DNA from: Lysobacterales bacterium | Lineage (GTDB): Bacteria; Pseudomonadota; Gammaproteobacteria; Xanthomonadales; Marinicellaceae | Reading direction: 5' to 3' | DNA length: 64,000 nt | Assembly (NCBI GenBank): GCA_027067055.1 | Contig: JAMOMK010000129.1 | Location: 1-64,000, forward strand | Made by a program: the position numbers and the translations under genes | Part shown: positions 1 to 7,866 of the stretch, one piece after another | How the letters are laid out: every line of letters starts with the position of its first letter | Numbering within the stretch: the first letter of the stretch is position 1 | Notes under the pieces: generated by a model | Seen by the model: only the letters and a program-made list of their open reading frames with translations | The model's database searches: none | Told to the model about the DNA's origin: nothing

Positions 1-430
1 TTTTATTGCTTATGATTTCCGATGCATCTATATCTAGAGTGATGTATTTGATGTCTTTAAGCCCAATACGACAGAGTTCTTTATTGATTGAGGAAATGGC
101 ATTGACTCCTGTTGTTCCCATTCTACGTAACCAATCACCAACAGTACCTGGCGTTGGGATATTTTTCAAACCCAGTAATTTTGTTAGGGTTTCATCTTTT
201 TTGAGGTACTTCAAATCATCTAAACGTATGCCGCCTTCGTGTTGCATTAGTACCAATGAGTTGATAAATACTGATGGTTTGAAACCTCGGTTACTTTTAG
301 GCAATGCAAAATGTTTGTCGATTAGGTTTGTAAGTTTTAGTTTCTGCATTAAGGTGGCGATTGCAAGCAATCCGCCTCTGGATGTTAAAAGTTCATGCGT
401 TGTTGATAGGTTGTGTGGTAATATGTTCAT
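1..430 (-). CDS. IS1380-family DDE transposase, N-terminal 143 residues (partial)
   Basis: The minus-strand frame from ATG at 428-430 stays open to the window edge. The translation has the typical IS1380 order: an N-terminal segment with TSRGGLLAI, then PKSNRGFKPS (about residue 45), LMQHEGG and LDDLKYL, then TPGTVGDWLRRMG, and finally YITLDIDAS near residue 135. The last stretch carries the first catalytic aspartate of the DDE domain. The catalytic core and C-terminus are beyond the window, so it cannot be judged whether the copy is intact. Transcription runs away from the disrupted FG-GAP gene. The plus-strand frame over 6-473 is a shadow of this gene. Confidence 0.85.
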   Translation of the reverse strand, partial: MNILPHNLSTTHELLTSRGGLLAIATLMQKLKLTNLIDKHFALPKSNRGFKPSVFINSLVLMQHEGGIRLDDLKYLKKDETLTKLLGLKNIPTPGTVGDWLRRMGTTGVNAISSINKELCRIGLKDIKYITLDIDASEIISNK

Positions 431-530
431 AAGCCTTGGTTTCACCCTTTGGGTGGTATTTGATTTGTCGTAAAACCATTATACACCAAGGCTTCTAGCT
501 TGTTTTGACTTTTCTATATCGGGATTAGGG
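1..530 (-). mobile_element. IS1380-family insertion sequence, one end only (cut by window edge)
   Basis: The window opens inside an insertion sequence. It holds the 5' part of a transposase gene on the minus strand, and its outer end is taken as 530. The outer 20 bases, read inward on the minus strand, are CCCTAATCCCGATATAGAAA (530-511). The same sequence with one change forms both ends of the MITE at 49939-50101, and this fixes the boundary. Immediately after 530 an FG-GAP repeat protein frame begins in mid-gene, so the element interrupts that gene. The other end and the target duplication lie outside the window. The family call rests on the transposase N-terminus and on IS1380-like ends that begin CC. 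Confidence 0.82.
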
Positions 531-2078
531 TATGTATATAAAAAAACAAATGGTCAATGGCAACAAAACGGTATTCTAACAGGGTCAAACACTGAAGATT
601 TGGATTATTTTGGTTCTTCTGTTGCAATTGATGGTGAAACCATTGTTGTTGGAGCAAGTGGAGAAGCCAGTAATGCAAAAGGAGTAAATAATGATGAAAG
701 TGATAATTCATCTGCTTCCTCTGGCGCTGCTTATGTATTCACACTTATTAATGGTCAGTGGCAGCAACAAGCTTATTTAAAAGCATCTAACACGAATAAA
801 TATAATTTATTTGGATCAACTGTAAAGATATTTGGAGATACTATTGCAATTAGCGCTCCACTCGAAAAAGGTATTGCAACAGGAGTAGGTGGCAATCAAG
901 AAAGTAATTATGATAATACAATAAATACAAGCGACTTTGGAGCGGTTTATATTTTTCAACGAAATAATGGTACTTGGCAACAAAATGCATATATCAAGTC
1001 TATGGACAATAGAAGGTGTGCATCATTTGGATACGAGCTGGATTTAGACTTGGGTATATTGGTGGTTAGCCAGTATCATCAATGTGGTGGAATTCCAGAA
1101 AACTCTCCACCAGAAGTAAAAGGAAAAGTCTTTATGTACGAAAAGGTTGATGGAACTTGGAGGTTTGAAAGTGAATTAATATCTTCAAAATCTATTGCTG
1201 GAGATGCTTTTGGTTCTTCAGTAGAAATATCAGGGTCAAATATTGCTGTTGGAGCAATAGGTAATGATTTAATTAATGGTCAAGAGAACCATTCAGGTTC
1301 TGTTTTTGTGTTTTCCTTCGCTAACAACCAATGGAGTGAAACAGCTTATATAAAATCTTCAAAAGCAAGTGAAGATAATTTTGATTTTTTTGGTCAGTCA
1401 ATTGCATTAAGTGGAGGCACATTAATTGTGGGTGCACCTGAAGATTCATATGATAAGAATGGAAATACGGACAGTAGTGGAAACTCATATCGATCAGGAG
1501 CTGTTTTTGTTTTCACAAGACAAAATAATCAATGGATACAAAGCCAATATATTAAAGCTTCTAATGGAGAAAAATATGATGGATTTGGTACAACAGTTGC
1601 ACTATCAAATCAGAGTCTAGTAATTGGTGCTCCTGAAAAGTCAAATTCTGATTATGGCGCTTCTTATTTATATGAAAACAACTCTTTTGGAATTCAAGTT
1701 GCACACACTGCACTATGGTACAACCCCGAACAAAACGGTCACGGTATTAATGTTCAAATTTTAGAGAATAACCGTTTGTTAATGTATTGGTATGTTTATG
1801 ATTCTATAGGCCAACCTTTATGGTTAATAGGAATTGGTGATTATCAAGGTAATACAGCTTATCTAAATGTGAGTATTCTAAGTGGAGCAAAGTTTCCTCC
1901 TAACTTTGATACAAATGATGTTAATATGCAAGACTGGGGAACGATGGAACTTGAGTTTTCAGGGTGCAATAATGGGACATTTAAATGGACACCACTTGCT
2001 AATGACAAAGGTTATACTGCAGGTGAAATGCCACTGGTGCGCTTAACAAATACCTTGGGATTGGAGTGTTCAGAGTAA
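531..2078 (+). pseudogene. FG-GAP/beta-propeller repeat protein, 5' end removed by IS insertion
   Basis: The frame is open from the IS end at 531 to TAA at 2076-2078 (515 codons). It enters in the middle of a repeat (VYKKTNGQWQQNG), so the start codon, signal peptide and at least one blade are missing; no ATG or GTG lies before the repeats. About six repeats of roughly 65 residues follow. Each has an aromatic (N/D)G(Q/T)W segment, then FGSSVAIDG-like and IVVGAP-like strands, as in FG-GAP propeller blades. From about nt 1690 a separate C-terminal domain begins, with LWYNPEQNGHGINVQ, YDSIGQPLWL, FPPNFD and MPLVRLT motifs and two cysteines. The full-length family is secreted or surface-exposed. 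Expression from an IS-borne or internal start cannot be excluded. The exact function is unknown. Confidence 0.75.
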
Positions 2079-2089
2079 TAAAGGATGTG

Positions 2090-2126
2090 CTAACCCAACA
2101 TGCGGTTGTTGGGTTAGTGTTTTTTT
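2090..2126 (+). terminator. Rho-independent terminator after the FG-GAP gene
   Basis: A perfect 10-bp stem, CTAACCCAAC (2090-2099) with GTTGGGTTAG (2108-2117), has an 8-nt loop and is followed by TGTTTTTTT. It ends at the stop codon of the convergent norF-like gene (2125). Confidence 0.85.
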
Positions 2127-2388
2127 AAGTGAGACTAACGGCATAAGATATAATGATGCCAAGGCAAACAATCGTTAACCAACCGTACATTATGATTCGC
2201 CACATTAATGAAACACCTCGAAGTTCCATAAATTCCCGCATGATTAATACCGCTTTAATAACTGCAGTGACAACAAGAAATAAAACCACTGAAAAGCCAC
2301 TGGTTTGGTAATGCCCAAATAGGTAGGTGCTTAGTGTTAAAAGTATCAGCAGTAACCAAATAGTGTGAATATTATAATATTTTTTCAT
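2125..2388 (-). CDS. norF: Cytochrome c oxidase subunit IV-like / NorF-like membrane protein
   Basis: This 87-residue protein is almost entirely hydrophobic, with three predicted membrane helices at about residues 8-27, 31-50 and 65-85. The FLVVTAVIKAVLIMREFMEL segment is typical of the prokaryotic subunit IV (COX4_pro/NorF) family. NorF supports nitric oxide reductase activity alongside NorE. It lies 4 bp after the norE-like gene, so the two form one transcription unit. No norCBQD genes are in the window. The assignment to NorF rather than an oxidase subunit IV rests mainly on the partner gene and the upstream FNR-type box. Confidence 0.68.
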   Translation of the reverse strand: MKKYYNIHTIWLLLILLTLSTYLFGHYQTSGFSVVLFLVVTAVIKAVLIMREFMELRGVSLMWRIIMYGWLTIVCLGIIISYAVSLT

Positions 2389-2392
2389 GTTA

Positions 2393-2959
2393 TTACCTGA
2401 TGATATAGATAAGAGGGAATAGGATAATCCAGACTAAATCAACCATATGCCAATAAGCACCACCTGTTTCAACACCGGTATAATTCCGCGATGAATAATT
2501 TCCACGTTGTGCTTTTATGGCAACAGCTAATAATATTATCATACCTAAAATGACGTGAAGGAAGTGAAATATGGTTAAGGAAAAATAGAAAAAATAGAAA
2601 TCATTGGTACTCATGTTAATACCATGTGAAAACTTTTCATTAAATTCATAGGTTTTAATCGCTAAAAACAGTCCACCACAAAATAAAGACGCATAAATAA
2701 AGTGAATACAGCGTTTTACATGATTTTTCTTTATGGAATGAACGGCAAGAACAATAAAATAACTTGCTGTGATTAATAACACTGTATTAATTGCGCCAGT
2801 TTCACGATTTAATGTCAGTTGGAACTGATTAAATAATTCTACATTTTGAGTGCGCACTACTGAGTATGTTATAAAAAATATTGCAAAAACTAAAAGTTCC
2901 GCAAAGATAAATATCCATATAGCAAAGTCGCCTGGTAATAGTCGTGGTTCTTTCTTCAT
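2393..2959 (-). CDS. norE: Haem-copper oxidase subunit III-like protein, NorE type
   Basis: The protein has 188 residues and five predicted membrane helices. It starts with LLPGDFAIWIFIFAELLVF, the characteristic beginning of NorE-type subunit III proteins, which are shorter than the ~260-residue oxidase subunit III. Later it has FHFLHVILGM and ETGGAYWHMVDLVWIILFP, the conserved subunit III signature with histidines facing the membrane. NorE is an accessory membrane protein for nitric oxide reductase in denitrifiers. It is followed after 4 bp by the norF-like gene. No catalytic subunit is nearby. The distance from an FNR/NNR-like box at 3047-3060 fits oxygen- or NO-dependent control. Confidence 0.75.
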   Translation of the reverse strand: MKKEPRLLPGDFAIWIFIFAELLVFAIFFITYSVVRTQNVELFNQFQLTLNRETGAINTVLLITASYFIVLAVHSIKKNHVKRCIHFIYASLFCGGLFLAIKTYEFNEKFSHGINMSTNDFYFFYFSLTIFHFLHVILGMIILLAVAIKAQRGNYSSRNYTGVETGGAYWHMVDLVWIILFPLIYIIR

Positions 2960-3019
2960 TAAGCTTGTTGTTATTATACCGTAGGGTTAATAAGTCCTAG
3001 TGATTTTAGTTTAAGTAAG

Positions 3020-3060
3020 ATTTTACCAAGAGTCAACTTGTTGTAATTGATAAGAGTCAA
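3020..3060 (-). promoter_or_regulatory. FNR/NNR-type box and promoter for norEF
   Basis: TTGAT-AAGA-GTCAA lies at 3047-3060. It matches the dyad consensus TTGAT-N4-ATCAA at 9 of 10 positions. On the minus strand a TAAAAT -10 element sits at 3025-3020. This puts the box centre about 40-41 bp upstream of the expected start, the usual class II position for FNR/DNR/NnrR activators. The box is seen in the sequence; which regulator binds is inferred. Confidence 0.6.
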
Positions 3061-3084
3061 GCATGAAATAATACTGTTAAGAGC

Positions 3085-3156
3085 TGTTAAATTCATCATC
3101 AAATACGATATAATAGCACATTAATTTATACTGTTTAACGATATTGTTGTCGTTAA
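3085..3156 (+). promoter_or_regulatory. Promoter and dyad in the thiolase leader
   Basis: TATAAT at 3109-3114 is preceded 18 bp upstream by a weak TGTTAA. Downstream, TTAACGA (3135-3141) and TCGTTAA (3150-3156) form a 7-bp inverted repeat with an 8-bp spacer, just before the thiolase ATG. The dyad could be an operator or an mRNA hairpin; no regulator is identified. Confidence 0.4.
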
Positions 3157-3175
3157 CAACTATTGAGATTCTATT

Positions 3176-4354
3176 ATGACAAAAGAAGTTTATATCATTG
3201 GTGCAAAACGCACCGCTATTGGCTCATTTCAAGGGCAGTTTGCCAACACACCATCACCAACTTTAGCTGCTGCTGCTATTAAGGCAGCGGTAGAACAATC
3301 TGGTGTAAAAACTGTTGATGAAGCATTAATTGGTTGTGTTTTACCTGCGGGAGTCGGACAAGCACCTGCAAGACAAGCAATATTAGGAGCTGGTTTGGAT
3401 AAATCTGTGGTGTGCACAACGGTTAATAAAGTGTGTGGTTCTGGAATGAAAACAGTCATGCTGGCACATGATGCAATTAAAGCTGGATCAGCTAATATAT
3501 TAGTTGCGGGAGGAATGGAGTCGATGACATTAGCTCCTTATATGTTACCAAAAGCACGTAGTGGTTACCGAATGGGGCATGGTACAACTTTAGATCACAT
3601 GTTTTATGATGGCTTACAAAACCCTTACGATAATAACATGATGGGTGTTTTTGCTGAAAACTGTGCTGACAAATATACTTTTACTCGTGAGGCTCAAGAT
3701 GAGTTTTCTGCTGAGTCGGTAAGACGTTCTATGGCTGCTATGGAATCAGGTGCTTTTGATGATGAAATTACCGATGTTGTGGTAAAGAGTCGAAGAGCTG
3801 AAACTGTGGTTAATAAAGATGAAGAGCCACCGCGCTGTAATATTGATAAAATACCAACATTACGCCCTGCTTTTAGGCGTGAAAATGGAACAGTAACAGC
3901 GGCAAATGCCTCTAAGATTTCTGATGGGGCGGCTGCTATGGTGATTGCAAGTAGTGATGTTGTAACAGAAAATAATTTAAAACCTTTGGCTAAAATAGTA
4001 GGGCACACAAGTTTTGCTCATGAGCCAGAATGGTTTACGACCGCTCCAGTTTCTGCCATGCAAAAGTTAATGGATAAGTTAAATTGGTCTGTGCAAGATG
4101 TTGATTTATTTGAAATTAATGAAGCCTTTGCAGTGGTGACAATGGCAGCGATGGAAGAGTTGAAGATACCACATGATAAGGTTAATATTCATGGTGGAGC
4201 TTGTGCTTTGGGTCATCCAATTGGAGCAAGTGGAACACGCATCTTAGTCACTTTGTTATATGCATTAAAACAAAAAGGTTTAAAGAGAGGCATTGCTAGT
4301 TTGTGTATAGGCGGGGGTGAAGCAACAGCCGTGGCTATTGAGATTGTTTCATAA
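3176..4354 (+). CDS. Acetyl-CoA acetyltransferase (thiolase)
   Basis: This is a full-length 392-residue thiolase that condenses two acetyl-CoA to acetoacetyl-CoA, or runs in reverse during degradation. The nucleophilic Cys87 lies in NKVCGSGMK. The catalytic His347 is in GGACALGHPIGASG and the second active-site Cys377 in SLCIGGGEA. NEAFA near residue 315 is also conserved. Length and motifs fit the AtoB/PhaA biosynthetic class better than FadA. It stands alone between the divergent norEF pair and a convergent K+ channel gene, so no operon partner helps to choose between ketone-body, PHB-like or fatty-acid roles. A terminator follows at 4363-4395. Confidence 0.92.
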   Translation: MTKEVYIIGAKRTAIGSFQGQFANTPSPTLAAAAIKAAVEQSGVKTVDEALIGCVLPAGVGQAPARQAILGAGLDKSVVCTTVNKVCGSGMKTVMLAHDAIKAGSANILVAGGMESMTLAPYMLPKARSGYRMGHGTTLDHMFYDGLQNPYDNNMMGVFAENCADKYTFTREAQDEFSAESVRRSMAAMESGAFDDEITDVVVKSRRAETVVNKDEEPPRCNIDKIPTLRPAFRRENGTVTAANASKISDGAAAMVIASSDVVTENNLKPLAKIVGHTSFAHEPEWFTTAPVSAMQKLMDKLNWSVQDVDLFEINEAFAVVTMAAMEELKIPHDKVNIHGGACALGHPIGASGTRILVTLLYALKQKGLKRGIASLCIGGGEATAVAIEIVS

Positions 4355-4362
4355 ATATTCGG

Positions 4363-4395
4363 GCTAGTTTTCTTCAGACTAGCTTGGTTTTTTTT
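4363..4395 (+). terminator. Terminator between thiolase and K+ channel genes
   Basis: GCTAGT (4363-4368) pairs with ACTAGC (4378-4383) and is followed by TTGGTTTTTTTT. It overlaps the stop codon of the convergent channel gene. Confidence 0.7.
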
Positions 4396-5380
4396 GTGTA
4401 TTTCGAATACTTATATGGTCTGAAAAATGTTCTATTTCTATGATTTCATTGCAATGTGGGCAAGCTAATTCAGTCAGCTTTAATTGCATGTGTTTTATTT
4501 CGCGTATAATACTCTGAACCTCAGCTGGAGCAATGGTAAGATCATGAGCAAGTTTATTAAGCTTTCTTTTTTCCTTTTTATCTAAAATACCATCGCTCAA
4601 AAAGTAAATCACTTTATTTTTAAATTGTTCTTTGCGTCTATTTATTTCCTTAGTAAAACCAGATGCCAAAATACCAGCGGGAAGAGCTGCCATACCTATA
4701 CCTGACATTAAAACCACCCAACCGAATGCTTTACCTGCTGCTGTTATTGGCACAACATCACCATATCCTACTGTTGTGAGTGTAACGGTTGCCCACCAAA
4801 TGGCTCTTGGAATGGTGCCAAATTGTTCTGGCTGATCATCTGCCTCAACGATATGCATGCCAGTGGCTGCAATAATAATTAAGATAGATAATACAAAAAA
4901 AGCAGAAAACAAGTTTGGGATTTCTTTCTTCATCACTGCCATCAGTAAATTCATTGAGCGTGAATAGCGAGTTAACTTAAAGACGCGAATTAAACGTAAG
5001 CCACGTAAAATCATAAAGTCTCGATAAACAAATAAACCAAACCAAACAGGCAAAACAGCCAACAAATCAATAATTGCCATTGGCGTAAGCATGTACTTGA
5101 AACGCCCTCTGATTGAGTTGTATTTTTTTACTTCGGCACTCGACCAAACACGCAAAATATATTCAATTGTAAAAATTATTAAAGAAAATATTTCAAGAAC
5201 CTTAAATGAAGTTTTGTGTGTTTCAAATAAAATAGGATCGCTTTCAAGAATTACAGCAGTGACAGTTAGCATGATAAGTGTCATTAAAAAGTAATGAATG
5301 AATTCACCAAAACGTGAGTGATGCTCACGTTCTAGTATTAAATATACGGTCTTACGCAAACTATTTTTCTTAGTAGTCAT
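4379..5380 (-). CDS. Voltage-gated potassium channel (Kv/KvAP type)
   Basis: This 333-residue inner-membrane protein has a six-helix voltage-gated channel layout. Helices S1-S3 fall within about residues 25-115. The S4 voltage sensor has basic residues every third position (R120, R126, R129, R132, K135, R138). Then come S5, the pore and S6. The selectivity filter TTVGYGD is at 202-208, so it should conduct K+. The C-terminal cytoplasmic part (about 245-333) is charged and helical. It carries a CPHC pair near residue 310 that could bind a metal or form part of a regulatory knuckle. Its neighbours give no functional link. Gating direction cannot be read from sequence. Confidence 0.9.
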   Translation of the reverse strand: MTTKKNSLRKTVYLILEREHHSRFGEFIHYFLMTLIMLTVTAVILESDPILFETHKTSFKVLEIFSLIIFTIEYILRVWSSAEVKKYNSIRGRFKYMLTPMAIIDLLAVLPVWFGLFVYRDFMILRGLRLIRVFKLTRYSRSMNLLMAVMKKEIPNLFSAFFVLSILIIIAATGMHIVEADDQPEQFGTIPRAIWWATVTLTTVGYGDVVPITAAGKAFGWVVLMSGIGMAALPAGILASGFTKEINRRKEQFKNKVIYFLSDGILDKKEKRKLNKLAHDLTIAPAEVQSIIREIKHMQLKLTELACPHCNEIIEIEHFSDHISIRNTQKKPS

Positions 5381-5388
5381 TATTTAAG

Positions 5389-6354
5389 TTATTCGAAACC
5401 ATTGGTAAATATTATGCCATCAGAGGACGCAGAAACACCATATCGTAAAGCAACAGAATAAGCATCATTGACACCATCATTATTTTCATCAATATCAAAA
5501 GTAGTTCCAACAGCAATTGCATTGTCACAAAAATCATTAACGCTAGCACAAAAAGAACCGACCGTACAATTTTCAGGAGTTAAACCTGATTGTACGCAAG
5601 AGACAATTATTGTGCCAAAGAAAATAGTCGTACTAATTAATGGCTGATTAGGGTTAACGCCTGCACAACTACAAGTTCTATACTGTGTATCCAGTACACC
5701 TAAAAACTCATCACTGGGCAATATTCCACCAATTTCCATACCACCAATAATTGTGGGATTAATCGCTGGCATGTCATCGGTGTAAATGCCTGTTTCTTTT
5801 CCAATTGGGTTTTCTAGAAGCGTGGCGTTAACCTTGACAGTATTAATTGTTAAGGGTACTAAGCCTTGTTGTGCATCAAATTGTAAATTGAGTAATCCCG
5901 ATATTTCCGTTGCTGTTGCTGTGATTGAACCAAAATTGTTGGTGGCAGTGAACAGGTTGTTGGTTTGACCTGTCGGAATTGAGATTTCAGCAAAGCCATT
6001 AATTCTTTGTAGCAATGTAGCACTTGGATTGTTTATTTGAGCATCTAAATATTGAAAGTTGAATGCTTGGTTGGTTTGAGAAATATCAAAGTTTTGCCAA
6101 TCAAACGCCTTAACAATAGAGTTGTTAAGAATGCCCTGGTTGATGCCATCTTGAAAGTTGCTACTTGATTGAGCTTGTAAGGTTAATAAAAAATCACCGA
6201 GTCCATCGTCTAATGTTCCGTCACTATCATAATCAAAACAACAGATTTCTGATGGATCTGTGAGTGCAGGAAAGTGCATACCCCAAATATAACTAATATT
6301 TTGAGCGTTTGCTAACGAATTTGATAACAGTAATATAAATAATAGTTTACGCAT
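5389..6354 (-). CDS. Exported protein of unknown function with C-terminal IIFTNGFE tail
   Basis: The protein has 321 residues. An N-terminal signal peptide (MRKLLFILLLSNSLANA) is followed by a mature part rich in N, T, S and Q. It contains acidic Asp/Asn-rich stretches (DYDSDGTLDDGLGD near residue 45, DIDENNDGVNDA near 285) that look like calcium-binding loops, and several cysteine pairs that could form disulfides in the periplasm or outside the cell. It ends in DGIIFTNGFE. The 979-residue protein at 40803-43742 has the same kind of end (IIFSNGFE), which suggests a shared C-terminal tag. Its start overlaps the lgt stop by 8 bp, so it is translationally coupled to lgt. I do not recognise a named domain. 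Confidence 0.72.
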   Translation of the reverse strand: MRKLLFILLLSNSLANAQNISYIWGMHFPALTDPSEICCFDYDSDGTLDDGLGDFLLTLQAQSSSNFQDGINQGILNNSIVKAFDWQNFDISQTNQAFNFQYLDAQINNPSATLLQRINGFAEISIPTGQTNNLFTATNNFGSITATATEISGLLNLQFDAQQGLVPLTINTVKVNATLLENPIGKETGIYTDDMPAINPTIIGGMEIGGILPSDEFLGVLDTQYRTCSCAGVNPNQPLISTTIFFGTIIVSCVQSGLTPENCTVGSFCASVNDFCDNAIAVGTTFDIDENNDGVNDAYSVALRYGVSASSDGIIFTNGFE

Positions 6355-7198
6355 TCTTTTTCACCAAAATTCCACTAATAAAAATAAGCCCAACGATAAT
6401 AATTGGAAGTGTTAAAACTTGCCCCATTGTCATCCAATCAAAAGCAACAAATCCTCTGTTTGCATCAGGTTGCCTTAAAAACTCAATAGCAAATCGTGAT
6501 AAACCATAGCAGATAAGGAATGTACCTGAAACAATACCTTTGCGTTTAAATCGTTTGGCAATAAACCAAACAATAATAAATGTTAAAAAGCCTTCAGTAA
6601 GTGCTTCATAAATTGGGGAAGGGTGACGAGCAAATTCATCAAGTAAACCTTGTTGATTTAGTTTTTGTAATTCTTCTATAGGTTTATTCCAAAGATTGGT
6701 AGGTAAAGAGTCGGGGAAAACCATTGCCCATTTGTGGGTGGTCAAGCGTCCCCATAATTCACCATTGATAAAATTACCAATTCGGACTGAACCAATTCCT
6801 AAGGCACACAATGGAGCGACAAAATCAGCAATTTCAAAAAACTTTTTCTTGGTTTTATGTTTAAAATAATACATGGCAACAAAGACACCGATAAGCCCAC
6901 CATGGAATGACATGCCTCCTCCTTGGACTTTGAAAAGCAACAATGGGTCTTCTAAAAATGGCGTATCATTATAAAACAATACCCAGCCAATTCTACCGCC
7001 TAAAATAACACCAAGAGCACCATAAAACAAGAAGTCAGATACCTGTTCTTTAGTCCATGTTGTATCCTCATGTTTAACCTGATAATTGCCAAGCAGTATG
7101 AATAAACCAAAGCCAATCAAATAGGTAATTGCATACCAATGAATTTGGACTGGTCCTAAATTAAGAAAAACAGGATCAAAGTTGACTAAATAATGCAT
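6347..7198 (-). CDS. lgt: Phosphatidylglycerol-prolipoprotein diacylglyceryl transferase
   Basis: Lgt transfers diacylglycerol from phosphatidylglycerol to the lipobox cysteine of prolipoproteins, the first step of lipoprotein maturation in the inner membrane. The 283-residue length is normal. Seven hydrophobic segments are visible. The Lgt signature is present as GSVRIGNFINGELWGR, containing the essential Arg and the Asn-Gly of the family. The conserved N-terminal HWYA motif, GGRIGWVLFYN and SFHGGLIG are also present. It overlaps the downstream NGFE-tailed protein gene by 8 bp. In many gammaproteobacteria lgt sits beside thyA; it does not here. Confidence 0.95.
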   Translation of the reverse strand: MHYLVNFDPVFLNLGPVQIHWYAITYLIGFGLFILLGNYQVKHEDTTWTKEQVSDFLFYGALGVILGGRIGWVLFYNDTPFLEDPLLLFKVQGGGMSFHGGLIGVFVAMYYFKHKTKKKFFEIADFVAPLCALGIGSVRIGNFINGELWGRLTTHKWAMVFPDSLPTNLWNKPIEELQKLNQQGLLDEFARHPSPIYEALTEGFLTFIIVWFIAKRFKRKGIVSGTFLICYGLSRFAIEFLRQPDANRGFVAFDWMTMGQVLTLPIIIVGLIFISGILVKKNA

Positions 7199-7249
7199 TA
7201 AAATAAATTCGAAAGGTTAATTAAGAATTTATTTTAACTTTTTTAGCAA

Positions 7250-7774
7250 CTAGGAGCAAACATTGGATGAAATTGGTTTAGATTGTTTAACTCTTCCTGA
7301 GTTGCTAACAATAACAGCTAATGCTTTTTCTTCACCTCTGGGGTCACAAAAGTTAATGGATAGGTTAGTACCTGGTGAAAAACCGATGTTGGTGTAGCGA
7401 ATTTTTGAGCGATGAGAAGAAGAGAGTGCGGTTATTTGTGAAAGCATTGCGTCCTCGTGTCTTAAGACTGCATCTTCTGGATCTAATTTTCTGTTTGAGT
7501 TTTGATCTAAAAAGATAATCCAGCCTTCATGCCAGTTTGATTGGTTGTCACAGCTATTTCCTGAAAGGCTAGGGCAGATGATGACAGTTGTTTGATTCAT
7601 AATGGAATAAGAGCGAGCTAGTTGCAAAGAGCCAGTTAACCTGTTTCGTTCACTTTCCAGTTGGTTTTTTAGTTTAAATTCGTAAAAGTCAGGTAAAGCA
7701 TAAGATGATAAAATGCTCATAATTGATAGAACAATAATCAGTTCGATAAGTGTAAATCCTCTTTGTTGTTTCAT
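7250..7774 (-). CDS. GspH/FimT-type minor pseudopilin
   Basis: This 174-residue protein has a class III (prepilin) signal: a short basic leader MKQQRG, then FTLIELIIVLSIMSILSSYALP. Cleavage would fall after Gly6, with Phe at +1 and Glu at +5 as in type IV pilins. The mature part has the GspH/FimT layout, with a conserved ARSYSI region about 50 residues in, GWIIFLDQNSNRKLDPEDAVLR and a C-terminal IIVSNSGRV-like strand. Four cysteines are present. It is probably a minor, priming component of a type IV pilus or type II secretion pseudopilus. No other pil or gsp genes are in the window, so it is an isolated fimT-like gene. Confidence 0.82.
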   Translation of the reverse strand: MKQQRGFTLIELIIVLSIMSILSSYALPDFYEFKLKNQLESERNRLTGSLQLARSYSIMNQTTVIICPSLSGNSCDNQSNWHEGWIIFLDQNSNRKLDPEDAVLRHEDAMLSQITALSSSHRSKIRYTNIGFSPGTNLSINFCDPRGEEKALAVIVSNSGRVKQSKPISSNVCS

Positions 7775-7866
7775 AATAAAATCCGTTTAATTAATATCAG
7801 ATTCTATTATAGTTGATTATTAGTTTAGATAGTCCTACAAATGCCTATAGATTTGTAGGAAATATA

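Noticed and set aside
6-473. Plus-strand frame of 155 codons at the left edge
   Set aside because: It is the antisense of the IS1380-type transposase, whose minus-strand translation has clear family motifs.
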